From: Seriola aureovittata
Lineage: Eukaryota > Chordata > Actinopteri > Carangiformes > Carangidae
Reading direction: 5' to 3'
NCBI RefSeq assembly: GCF_021018895.1
Contig: NC_079376.1
Span: 20,851,001 to 20,915,000, forward strand
Length of the DNA: 64,000 bases
In this document: one piece after another, positions 1-12,895 of the stretch
How the letters are laid out: each line of letters begins with the position of its first letter
How positions within the stretch are numbered: position 1 is the first letter of the stretch
The notes under the pieces: model-generated
Databases searched by the model: none
What the model was told of the DNA's origin: nothing
What the model saw: only the letters and a program-made list of their open reading frames with translations
Translations under genes and position numbers: made by a program

Positions 1-2219
1 ATGGTCTTTTTTTTTTTTTAATAAGATTTTTTTTTTTAAATAACTCTTTAGAAATCACTATTTGAAAAAATGGGTGGTAATGCAGAGCTATTTGCAGATG
101 TGTGAAAAATGTATGCATGTCCATTGAGTTCACACTGTGATCAAAGCTGACTGTGAGCACACAACAATGCCCATTTTGTCTCCCGTATATTGTCACTTCA
201 AGAAGGCTGATGATAAACACATCTGATTCACACTCCAACAGCAGTAAGCTGACTCACATGACAAGTCCTTCTGCTTTAAACAAATCCCACAAATGTAAAG
301 GAACTGTGAGAACTGCAAAAGTGATGCAACAGACTTCTTTGTACTTCCTGTATCATACTTAGCCAACCCTGTCGCTATAGCAAACACAAAACAACCATGT
401 ACCTAGGGTAACTAATCCAACAAGTAGTTGCAGAAATTAAAACCACAGAAGCCTACAAATGGCTCAGTTTTTTCAGCTAATATAGCTGACTTTATCTGAG
501 GTAAGCCAAAATTATAATCTACAATAAATCTTTGCAAAGTAATGCCTGTCATGTTACAAATACTTGCATAAGAAAATTAAAATTGGATTTGCACGCTACT
601 GAGACCAACAACCATAAAACTGAGTCATTTCAGTCCACTGGTTTTTGACCCAAGCCTTCAGGAAACAGGGACCTGCTGGCTTTTAGATTATAACACATTA
701 CTGCATGTAGTGAACAGCTGGGACAGTGTTGTGTGGCACTCCAGGCCACAGAAAATATCAACTATAAACATGAATGAAAATAACATGTTGCTGCCTGATT
801 TGTTAAAAAAAAAGAAAAAGAAAAAGGTATTTGCATAGCTGATTAAGTTTACTGAAGTAGAGGGCTATGTCTGCATGATAAGTGAGCGAGGAGTCTATGA
901 TATGTTCAGCGGATCGCATCTGTCAAACAAGGTTTGTGTCCATTTAAAACTTAGATGTAGCCTGAAGAAAAGGTCCACTATACCATATAATCACATTTTT
1001 ACACGACAAATCACTGCAAGTATGTAAATGTATGCAACTGCCTTCACAAAGTCTAAACTACAGATCATAACCGGAGTATGATGATACCATGACTATTCCA
1101 GGGACAATATAAGAAGCGGACATTGTGCATTTATAGACAAACAAACCAGATTTCACATTTTTGCAGACAGTTCTCCACCCGGAATGGTAGGAAAACACCT
1201 GCTGTATAACTTTTTGAGATTGTAGGAATAAAACACAATTGTCTTCTTGCTTGCAATGTTCAGATGTTCTTCAGTTATTCATCAATCAGTACTCAGTGAA
1301 TATGACCTGAAACAAGTGAACTGTCATCTGCATGTTCAAATATCAGGTTTAACAGTATCTAACATATATCTTTACATTCCGTGTGACCACATACAGGTGT
1401 TACACCATATACTGTGACCTAATTGAAACCGTCAGTGGTAACACTGCAGTTTTCACAGTGATTATATATTACACGTCTTTGATAGCTTGTATAGATAATT
1501 ATGAAGCTATGAAAAAATGTCACCCTACATAAATACTATCAAATGAACGACATTATTTTATAACGTTGGTAGCAGAAACTAGTGTACATCTGCCTGTTCC
1601 CCACAACACCTCACCCATCTTTTCATGTCTGGACGTCTAATGTGAATCACTCTGGTCACAAATTTCGGTGTAACACCAGCTTCAAAAATTCGATGTTAAA
1701 ATTCAACACTGACAACAGGGCTTTCAGCGTTATTCCAGAAACCGACTAACATACTCACTGGCTACAATACTCTTGAAGAAGAAATGTATAGCTGGCTGAT
1801 GTTACAGACGTCAGATACCGGAAAATCACTATTTGGAGGAGTAACATTAGCTGTGATGCTAACACTAGCAACCAACCGAAGCGCCATAACTACTATCAAT
1901 ATGTGGACACCTGCAACAAGCAGTACACGAAAGGCCAAAATCAACTTCCATTATAATTTCAACAACTGTAACGTGATTAGCTTTCGCTCGCAGCAATGAG
2001 CCGCTAGGTCTTGCCGCCAGTGTTAACAGCTAGTTAGCTAGCTAACTGAAAGGTGCAAACGAGTCCATTCTACTCGCGCCCTCTGCAATGAAGGCTTCAG
2101 TTTATTAAACAAAACGACTATCCGAGAGAGACTTAAGAACCACTGCCTAGCATTCAGTCAACTCCACACAATGTCAAGTCGCACATATCACAAACTAAGG
2201 TTGATTCAATACTCACCAT
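1..2219 (-). CDS. calm1: 5' end of a gene with an ATG-only first coding exon; probably calmodulin 1 (partial)
   Basis: On the minus strand an ATG at 2219-2217 is followed at once by a consensus donor (GTGAGT, 2216-2211), so the first coding exon holds only the start codon. The sequence upstream of it (about 2220-2300) would be 5' UTR. The rest, 2210 down to 1, would be first intron; I see no further exon in it. Vertebrate calmodulin genes are known to have intron 1 directly after the ATG. The next gene is nrde2, which neighbours CALM1 on human 14q32. No calmodulin EF-hand sequence lies in the window, so this is an inference from architecture plus synteny. Another gene with an ATG-only exon cannot be excluded. 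In human the two genes are head to head, so the same-strand order here would imply a local inversion. Confidence 0.45.
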
Positions 2220-4554
2220 GTCTGTTAGAGTTAGAAACGTCGGTCTGCTATCGCTACAGGAGAGAGGAAATGGACGGTTGCCACTGAACAAGGCTGTCTG
2301 GAGGCGGGTAGGCAAGACGAAGCACCGCTGCAAGTCTCAGTGTATTCCTCCGCACAGTAGAGACATTTGCTCAGTCAGTGAGGCGTCCTAGCGCTTTCTC
2401 CGTCCCTACACACGTGCATACGCGAATGCACACCCATGGACATGTTTTACACAGGGAAGTTACTTTGAACTTAGGTTTTCTAAGTTAAAAAGGTAGTCAC
2501 TATTTAGATAGAGGGGCAAAGTACAGGTATAATTCATTGTTTTGATGTAAAAGGGTTGACATACCGCAATACATCCTCTGTTGCGTGTTAGTGCTCATAC
2601 TGCATGGATGACGAAATTTGAGGCCATTCCGGAAGTTGGCTTCACCCTGGTTCCCTCGGCCAAAAGCCAACGGGATTTTTACATTGGTTTTTGGATTTGA
2701 GCCGAAAATACAAAGTCAGGCCTGTATTTTATGTCGTAGAATAAAACATTACAATGTCTTGAGTTTATGTTAACCACAGACCTTATTTCAGACAATAACA
2801 AAAACCAATTCAAAAAACCAATAGGCTTGGGGCAAGGGAACAGGGAGTGCTAAACTGTTAGCCTATTCCATATTTTAGGACTAATTTCTGCAGCACTCTA
2901 TTAAGATGAGAGCGACAACAATACATAGACTGTGTTCGTTTGTGATTTAATTAGATACATTTTTATTAGGAATTTGTCCAAAAATAAGTGCTCATGAAAC
3001 AAGATTTTTATATGAAGTCCTGCCACAGGACATGTCCAAAAAATAACTAATACTGCAGGATTTGCCTGAGTTGATATTGTACTTCAATGTTGCACATTCC
3101 CCAACAAATTTGCATGCATGCATTAAACCTGTGGCCCAAGGGCAGTTGCCCCCTATGGTGTGTAACATCAGTATCACCAAATAAAATGAAATGAAGCCTA
3201 CCTCTCTGTGATTAGACATATCCAGCAATAAGTCTGAACTACCGTCAACTAAATGAAACTGTGGGCTAAATTTAGGATCTGTTTAAAATCACTAATCAAA
3301 ATAACCCTGCTAATTATTATTGCTTTAGATTTAGGAAATAATAATGCTTATCTAGCTTTAAATGAGGGACAAAGAAAGATGAAACCATAGTGGAGAAACT
3401 TAAACCTCCACTCCACTGATTTTATATTAATCTTAAAGTCAATTTCACACATTGGAACTTCATGCATCAATCAAGCAGTTGGTCTATTAGGCTGCAAACC
3501 CATATGGCCTATGCAGGTACTACAGCAGAACATTTTCACATGGCAGTAGTGCCAGTGTCACTACAAGCCTGTTAATATTGGAGACTAGCTAAAACAGTCC
3601 ATTTTGTGAACTAGCAATCAATAACTCCATCAAACAGCAGAATAAGGTAAAATTTCCCTGCATTCTCCCTAACTAAAACAGAAAGATAGGATGTGTTTTT
3701 GCTGTGTCAGAATCCACACAAATACATGTTATTTCACACCATTACATTATATTTTATTCATGAAATTAATACATTTCTGTGGTTATATTCTAGGACAATC
3801 AAAATAGTATCATATGATCATGTGTATCTATGTCCCAGAGCCGGAAACCACAGACAGATAAAATTTTTATTGAGTTATTAGTCAGATTTTTGTGTTTGGG
3901 AGACTTTCTCATAAATATTGATTGAAGTGTCTTGAATAACATATAGCATATGATTTCCTATGTACACTGAGTGCTGTTGCTTGTCAAACAGACTCTAATA
4001 TACCCTCCAATATCTATCTACTCTAAGACTCTTATTGTATTATCTTCTGTGTGGCCACATGTCCCATCCACTGGCACCAATCATAAAGTCTGCTGATGTC
4101 TCTTGGCCAATTGGCTGCCATTACATCTTGCATCGAAATCATATTCAGACAGTGTTTGTGTAATCTGAACCTGTTTAACTGCAACAGGCATCTAATATTA
4201 CCTGTATGCAGTGACATAATATAGGCCTAATATTGAATATGACAGCAGTATCATTACTACAAATACAACTACAAATTAATTGTATTTCAAAAACATTATC
4301 ATCTTGTATCTAGTCATAAGATTCAACACTGTGATAGGCTATACACTGTATGTTTCATAAATACAGACTAGTGAAATGTAATGGAGGATGAACATCTTTG
4401 TGGAAAAAGACATTCATAACTTTTATTAAAATCTAGTTACATAAGTCATTGTTAAAATGTCGACAAAAGTGATTTTGAAGGGGTTACCGGGCACAGAACG
4501 CACAACTTTGAGGCAGGGCAACACTGAGAGTGGCGGACTATTTTGTGTTACACG

Positions 4555-4740
4555 GAGTTTTATGCAAGCGGAAGGATACGTTCTAAACATTGCGTCTGAC
4601 GGCACTGTTGCGGGTTTGTTTTTGAGAGGCGGATTCTGATTGGTCAGAGCAGACCCGCAATATTCTGCACACTGTACAGAGGCCGCCGATTGGTCAGGGC
4701 GGATCTGCAATGCGTCAAACCACAGCGCGGCAACGGCGGC
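4555..4740 (-). promoter_or_regulatory. Promoter-like block: two CCAAT boxes exactly 50 bp apart
   Basis: The plus strand carries ATTGG at 4639-4643 and 4689-4693, each in the context GATTGGTCAG followed by a similar stretch, so a unit of about 50 bp is imperfectly duplicated. Read on the minus strand this gives two GACCAAT boxes, with a CATAAAA (TATA-like) motif about 75 bp downstream (4563-4557). The block is GC-richer than its surroundings. No downstream gene was recognised on the minus strand, so its target is unknown. Confidence 0.3.
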
Positions 4741-6071
4741 AGGAGGGAGCGACTCACCGATGTCACTTGCTCAGGACCCAATGAAGTGCAGTGTGTGGTA
4801 TGAAGTTGTCCGATGATGGTGCTCTCAAGAAAAGCTATAAACTGGTGTAACGCAGGCCAAGCGAGCAGCCCCTACCGACCGGCACACTTCGAGCAGGCAC
4901 TAGTCAGTAGAACAAGCCTTTCAATCAGCAGCCATTCAAAACCGTAAAAACAGTAGAAACTTGTAACGCCTTCAATATTTTCCTTCAATATCTTTACTTT
5001 GCTTTATGGTAACCCTATATTTGGTTTTGTCCTTTTGAAATACTTAAATTTTTTATTTTTGTTTCATCATCCGTCTTTATATGTTGCATTTATTCCCTTT
5101 TATTGTACTTATGTTCTTTGTATCTACATTTTTACTATTATCATATTCCAGAAGTTTTTCATTTTTTAATTGTTTTAAATAGATGAAATTGATAATGTTT
5201 TAAATTATAAAGCATTTTGAAAAAAAGCTCTGCAGCCAATCTAAGACAATATACAATTAATAAACAAGACAATACAATTGTAATTACTTTGGTAATGGTT
5301 CGTGGTTATACATGATTTCTCAGTAATGAAGCAACCTCAAAAAAATTACTAACTATAAAGTTAAAATGTATGAACTAAATTAAATGATATTTCATTTTTT
5401 AAACAATGTGCTTGTGGTATTGACTTAAATAAAATGTGTAGGTTCCTTCTTGAGAGTCAGATGTGAACACATGTTTGTAGAGATGTCATTTGCCCTCCAT
5501 CTTTGATCAGTGGTCTGCATGTTAGAATGATTTTCTGCAGTCTGAGGCCCCAAGAGGAAGGAATGGAGTGGAAAACAAAGGGTGTTAATCCCAGGAAAGT
5601 CATGGGAATGCACATGGAATCAAAGCTGATTTCAAAGTCAAAAATAATTCTTTAACATGAATCAAAACAGTTGTCTGACTGGAGAGGCTTTAGCATTTTT
5701 TAAAGGTCAGAGGCCATTTACAAGTGACTTAGTTAAGTCTTAAATGAGTCATGTCACTGGGAGAAAACTATTCCCTGAAATGACACTTGTTCTGACTGAT
5801 GAGCACTCAGTATTTATTGCTACATCGTTACAGCAGTACTCAGTAGCTTACTCATGGGTTGGACCACACCCATCTTCAAACTCTTCATTTTGATCTCAAC
5901 ATGTGCACATAAATGTTTATGGAAATGTGACAGTGGGGTAAAACTAGGAAATAGGGCACCACTGTTCTTGCACATAAGAGCTTATGCCTAAAATATCAAC
6001 ATATGATTTAGGAAAATAATTGTGCATCACCACAAAGTGTGTGACTTCGTCTTGCCTTATACTCTGCATAG

Positions 6072-6110
<39 letters not shown>

Positions 6111-6113
6111 CAC
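6072..6113. repeat. Compound (CA)n(TA)n microsatellite
   Basis: About eleven CA units run directly into about nine TA units. It is intergenic, and I see no link to a coding feature. Confidence 0.9.
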
Positions 6114-8341
6114 AGGTCCCTGAATACAGTGTGTCAATGTGATCCTTAAGTTGCACTTGAGAGTGAATTATGAAATATTGAATCTTTTGAGTACCACCTG
6201 CCATTAGAAGCAGTGTCACACATATTGAACTGTGTGTGTGTGTATGTATGTGTGTGTGTGTTTAAACAGGCTCATCCTACACCCTCAACAGCTTTGCAGC
6301 CTATAGAGCCCAGCTGCTTCATGGTTTTCTTTAGCTGCAAGAAAAAAAGAAAGTGAATCTGATAATAATATTGAGTTCAGTTCTGTGAGGGTGATGAGGT
6401 TTGCGGTGAAATAAGTTAAACACAAGTTTAACGATGATCTTATCACAGTGCCAGACAGGAGACAATTACAGCTGCATCCTGTGACATTTTGCACACTCCA
6501 ACAACCCTTTTACACCGGTCAAAACACCAGCTAACACTCGCTAACATCTCACTTTTGTCTGCAACGGTAAAGGGCACAATCAGCATTCACTCCCAGGTCA
6601 AGTGACTCTGCAGCAGTCATGGGTATATTTATTGGCTCCAGCTCCGATCAGCAGTGATATAAACACCTGCGTAGGGGGTTAGGGAGCTTTACCTCACAGG
6701 GCGTCTCCTCTGCTCCAGCTCTCAGGTGCTGCCATGGCTCAAAACAGTCAGGGCCTTGGCTCACCTAATCCCACTGTAACCATTTTCTGTTGCTACTGTC
6801 ATGCCTGTCCCATTCCCTTCTCCTGCCTAACTGCTAGTCCTAAGTAGTTATGTAAATTCTTGTTACAAGTAACTACAACGAGGAATATGATTTTGTCAGG
6901 ACAGTTTCTCCATCATTTCCCAAAGTAACGTTTCTCCCAATAACACATCTGAACATGCAACAGGGGAATGTGTCACAGTTGTTATGTCAGAGTCCCCGAC
7001 AGACTTAACAGACATAAAAAGATGCACTCATACAGAAGCGGAGACAATAGAACGGCAGCAACATGAAGTTACTGCCCTAACTAAACCTTTGTGCCCATGC
7101 ACAGTGCAAACTGCTGAATCACCAGTGGCACACTGTCAGGATCGTGAGAGCATTTAATTTCTTCACCTAAATAGGATGTTTTGATCAACGATTCGATGGT
7201 GACCCAGCTCTTCTTCTAAAATCCCGAGCTCTGGGAAATTAGCGAGATTAGAAGAGTCATTTCTGGAGCCTCACACAAAGACAAAGATAGATCAGACAGA
7301 AAGAGCCGAGCATGGTTCAGAAACTCTGCCACAATAAGACTATAAGAAATTTACGCCATCTTATTGAACCAAATGGTTTACACCACAGGTGGTGATTAAA
7401 ATAAAACCTAATCAGTGGATTGATTCAATCATGCTCCATGTATAGTAAAGGATAATACACTTGCTGAAAATGTATTCCTCATTAAATACACTAACACTAT
7501 TTGAACCTACATTACAACTTCTGTTTAACCTGCTGGTACATTATCATAGCAATTATAACCAGATTGATATTATTTAGACTGTAGGAGAAATCAATATCAG
7601 AAAATATCGAAATATCGAAAGGAATTGACCTCCATTCCCTCACATTTATGAAAGCTCAGTAAAGTAGAATTTTAAGTCCTTTAAGTTGTGAATTTAATGC
7701 CAAAGCTGTTCTGTTCTATTTGCCCATACCCCATACAGAGGGAGAACATCTTATAGCCCCCAGAATCATAAAAGAATATAGAGCTACTGATGTATACAGT
7801 TTGTTCTGTGATGTGAGTAATAGAATATAAAGAAGGCAGGTAAAAACTTCCAGGTAATTCACAGGTGTGTTTTCAGATCAGGCCCGAGCCAAAGAGGGAG
7901 TGTATGGATAGAAATCTAGAAACCACGGCTATACAGGCCAAACAACTGAGGTAGAAGTCCCCATGTTTAAAAAGTAATTCTTCAAAAGAACGGGATTAAA
8001 AAATATACTTCAACTCTGACAGATTTTAGTGGAAAAATTACAATTTTATAAACACGGCAAGTTCATTTTCTACTCAGCATATCTGGGTAAAGTTATGACT
8101 ACACATCTTTTCACCTCATCTTCATCAACGCAAGGAGATGATCATCACTCTGTGGTTTTTCTGGTCTTTTTTTATGCTTCTCATTTATCTCTGTATTATT
8201 TACAGTTTTTTTTTAAATCAGAATGAGAATATTGAGAATGTTGAGCTCTTTGCAATCACATAATAGAAACATGTCACAAAGTTTTATAATAAACTCAAGT
8301 AACAAATTTACAGCACACACAACAAACAAATGAGAATCATA

Positions 8342-8347
8342 TTTATT
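8342..8347 (-). terminator. nrde2: Candidate polyadenylation signal of nrde2
   Basis: On the minus strand this reads AATAAA, about 190 nt past the nrde2 stop codon. It is the first canonical hexamer downstream and would give a short 3' UTR. Confidence 0.55.
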
Positions 8348-8476
8348 GACAGTGTCAGGTACTAAAACACAGGTCTATTTGCTGTTAAAATAAATCATTT
8401 TCAGATATTATGTACAAACGATGGCTCTTTGTGCATCTTTAGGTAAGATTACTGCAACTTCACTGTTCAATACAGC

Positions 8477-8480
<4 letters not shown>

Positions 8481-8538
<58 letters not shown>
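8481..8538. repeat. (TG)29 microsatellite abutting the nrde2 stop codon
   Basis: An uninterrupted GT/TG array on the plus strand. On the sense strand of nrde2 it forms an (AC)29 tract that begins immediately after the TGA stop, so it is the first part of the 3' UTR. Confidence 0.95.
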
Positions 8539-8539
<1 letters not shown>

Positions 8540-11500
8540 CAGTCTTCCAGTAGTATATCCAGCTCTTCTAGAGGCAGTCTGAGACGGAGTTCTTTCTCTG
8601 TCATCAAATCTACAAACTCCTGCAGATGCTCAGGGAACAGCTGGACTGCATCCATGTACAAACCCTGACCACACACGTGCCATACACACACAAACAAAGA
8701 GAAAGAGAGAGATAATTCATTTTTTATACTTACAGTTTAAAAATCAAGTAGACAGAGGTTAGAAACTGGTGACTCACCTTCACCCAGGGAATATTCTGTA
8801 AAGCCTTGTAGAAGATCCCTGTGGCTTTATCCACCTTCCCTTCTGACACCTACAAATACACACACATTACATACACACAACACAGGCATAAGCCTTTACT
8901 GATGGTCAATATTTGTGCATCCAAATGTGCAACTTACACAAAGTAAGTCTGTATAGGCTGGCCTTACTGTGTGTGTTAGTTCTCACACTTCTACCTCCAA
9001 GTCAATATTTGGAAAATGAGAAAAAAATATATGTGGGACTCTGAGGTGAGAGATTAAAAAGCTAAATGACACACAGAACAAAATGGGATCTTAAAGGAAC
9101 AGCAGGAGTTTTGTTTTCTTTGAAAATATTCTAAATAAATACATTAATATTAATAATTTCTTTTGTTTTATTTAGGAGGATAACTGACAGAGTGATCAGG
9201 CCTCAGCTCATTTTTGACTGGTATCAATATCAATGAGTTGAAGTCAGTGGAGCGTCGTAAGTGTGTGTGTGTGCTGTTTGCCATCTCACCAGGAAGTGCA
9301 TGTACATCCTCCAAAGTAAAGGACAACGAGCACCCTTCTCTGTTGCTATGGCGCGTTCAAACAGCCCACGGATACGGTTGCTGAGGCCATTCTCTGGTAG
9401 GATGGGCAAGGCAGCGTCATGGCAACAAGACCTATAGAGACAATTTTTTTTTTTAATTGATGCAAATGTGTTTTATAATCAGTAATATGTCATGTCAATT
9501 TTGAGAGAGAATATTTATCAAAGTTTTCTTGGATTATCACACACAAAAAGAAAGAAGAGATAAAACTATGTTTATAGCATCTTGATTGCGTTTCTTTTTA
9601 CGCTGGTACAGTGTTTATTCTCGTGTAACATGAGAGCAGGAAAACACTACCCACAACTACCCATCATCCTTTCTCTTCTTACCTCTGAGCAGCGTCCACC
9701 AGCTGCTTCCTTTGTTGTTCAGCAACAATGGCAAAGAGGCGTGGCACCATACTGCTGTTGTCCCTGGTTACAGAGTGAAAAAAGCGACGCGCCCGTCCGG
9801 CACTATGGTAACGGTTCTCCACCTGAAAACAGATCGCATGAGGGTCATGGTGTCCAAATAAACAAGATTTTATAGAGAATAAGCTGAAAGAACTGAAAGC
9901 ACAGCTAGAGAAGGAGCTCATTCTGAATGACTGAGTGGTTTGATGATTAAAATAAATGTATTTAGTTTTGGCATCTTGTGAGCAGACCACAGCTTACCTG
10001 TACATATATGCTCCAGAGAGGGGCGCTGCTGGGCCAGGTTGAAAGAGCAGAGGTCAACATTTGTCTCAGTGTGGCCAGTGGAAACACACTGATACTGTTG
10101 TGGTACCTCAGCAGGGCTGCCTGCTGCACTGCTAATATCTGACACTCAGAGGCCAGTTTACTGACATAGAGCCTGCTGGTTTGGCTGCAGTCAGCTGCAG
10201 AGTTTTTAGCCTCAGCGCTCACAAGGTTAGCTTCCTCATTACTGTTGAATTGCTTGTCAAGTGTTAGCGTGCGATGCAGCTCCTCCATCCTTTCTCTGGC
10301 CTGGCTGTAGACGGCGTTGGTTGCTTGGACTCCCACTGTGAGGTACTGGAACAGAGCGTAGCAGCCCACCAGACCACTCAGCCTCAGTTTCTCACCCAGT
10401 AAGTCTTCTTGACCTAGTGGTGGAGGAATGAGATTAGAAATTAATCAAATCAATAACTGATTATGTGGGTCCTACGTTTAAAGGGGGAGGACTTTTGAGA
10501 CGTTTGTTTCTTAAATTTGCATTATCTTAATGATGCCTTGTGTTTTTCCATCCATCTGATCCAGTGGTATGCAATGTAAAAGAGGCCAATCAGTTAGACA
10601 ATTCTTTTTCTAATTTTCTATTCAAATAATTCTCCCAATATTGTATCATTTGAGTCTAAATGACTTATTGTTGAAGGATAATACAAGCGTTGCTCCATGA
10701 CCACTTACAAATAAAGTATAGGACACATTACTACTGACCATTTTCTACAGTCTGTTATAGTTCACAAAAAATAAAGGCAACTAAATACCATACCACATGT
10801 TATGGTTAACATGGCCTACAGAGCTGATTGGAAAACATTGGTTGCATGGGAGGAGCTAAATAAGTATGGATTTCAAACAGTGGCAGGGTATGTTTGAAAA
10901 AACACTGAATTACAGGATTTGTTGTAAATGGGCTAAAACATGCAAAGCGGCACTACTGAACGGAAACACAGACACAGAAACACAGATGTTGTTGAGAACA
11001 TGAACCTTTTCTGTTGGTCTGAGGGTTGCTGAGGACTTGGTCCAGTGCTGACAAGCTGGTTGTCAGAGCCTGTTCATAAGACCTCCTGGCCTTCAGGATA
11101 GATACTGGAGAGAGGGCCTGGGATGATGAGGAAGAGGATGAGGAGGTTCCTTCTGCTAGCCTGGTTAGCACCAACACAGCTGGGGACGCAGTTACATCAG
11201 TAAGTCCCCCTCCTCGCACGGCAACTCCGTCCTCCACCTCTAGCTGGGACCACAGCTGACACAGCTCACAGAGGGTGGGGCTACTCAACCCCTTGGTTCC
11301 CCCTATCGCTGCAGCTGTGGAGAAGACTTTGCGAGCTTCGTCAAGGTTGCCCAGCATCCACTCCAGATGGGCGTACTCCCGCCACATCACCAATGAGGAG
11401 CGGTTATCGGGTTCTTTGAGCAGTCGCTTGGCAACCCGCTTGCTGCTCTTGCCTTGAAAACGGAGGCGCTTTTTGTTGCCGCTGCGCAGGCAGTGCAAGA

Positions 11501-12470
11501 CCTGACACATACATAAATACAAATACAAATAAGTAAATTAATGTCACTGTCAGACACTTTTCTGACCTCAAAACAAGTTGACCTGAATTCTTTTCTCAAG
11601 TTTTATTATAAGTTAGAATCAGATAAACTGATTCTCACCTTGAGTTTCTCGTACTGCATCCAGCTGAGCGACAGAACGGCTCGGTGGGGGGGAGGAAGGA
11701 CAGGTTGGACCATATTGAACACATTGGTGACAAACCTCTCACCCTGCTTTCCAAGCCCCACCCATTTCCTGGTTCCCTGAAGAGTGGTCATGTGACCTAC
11801 AGAGTTAACCCCGCGGTCAGGTAGATCGTGGGAGTTCAGAGGACGCTGGAGCTCATTACCTAGGATGTGACATGGAACCACATTGATCACTGCCTTCATC
11901 TCAATAATATGCTTCTAACTATTTAAAAAGAACAAACAGTTAGTTTGTATTACTCTTTCTGAGTGTGTTTTTACCCTGAGTGAGCAAAGACAGGTTCTCC
12001 AGCAGCAGGCCAGGCTGACAGGGGGCAGGAGAGAGCACAGAGTCCACAGGCAGCCCCAGGAATGACAAGAAATGGAGAAGAAGACAGAGCTGGAGCTCTG
12101 GTGAGGACAGGCAAATCAGGGATGGGCCGATGTCATCAAACAACACCTAGAATTGGAGAGCAGAGAAAGAGAGCAGAGGAGAGGTGGTCCGTCTATCTAG
12201 CAACTTCAATTTAACACACAGTAAAGCCAATTCCAAAACTCCACCCATCCCTGTCTGTCTGTATGTCTGTCTTTCGGTCCAGCAGTATGTACCTGTCTGT
12301 CTGGGTCCTCACAGTCCTCTTCTGATTGGCCCTTGGCTTTGTCAGGTCTCCAGGGCAACCAGTGAGCTGCTTCACGTGATGCCTCCACATCCAGCCACAC
12401 TGTTCGTCGGGGCTGGCTCCGATCCTTCACCTCCTCCTCATCCTCTTCCTCCTCCTCTTCGTCATCTGTA

Positions 12471-12565
<95 letters not shown>

Positions 12566-12621
12566 ACACACAACAAAACATGACGCTGAGTTTCAAACCT
12601 TATTATTATGCAGTAAGGACC

Positions 12622-12674
<53 letters not shown>

Positions 12675-12807
12675 TACCTGCACTGGGCTGTAGCCATCCC
12701 CCACGTTCTTGTTGGAGCATCCAGGCTTTCCAGCCTCTGGCCCCCAACTCCCCAACCCTCGCCTCCCCACTGTCCCAGAACGGCTCAAAGAACTCAACCT
12801 GCGCACG

Positions 12808-12895
<88 letters not shown>

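Larger units (their letters stand above)
2300..8341. other. Intergenic region, about 6 kb
   Basis: I see no convincing gene. Short open frames here (60-97 codons) lack splice logic or family resemblance. Recognisable content is a CCAAT-pair promoter-like block near 4.6 kb, a compound CA/TA microsatellite near 6.1 kb, and a TG-rich stretch at 6233-6260. The segment just right of 2300 probably contains the core promoter of the leftward gene. Confidence 0.6.
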
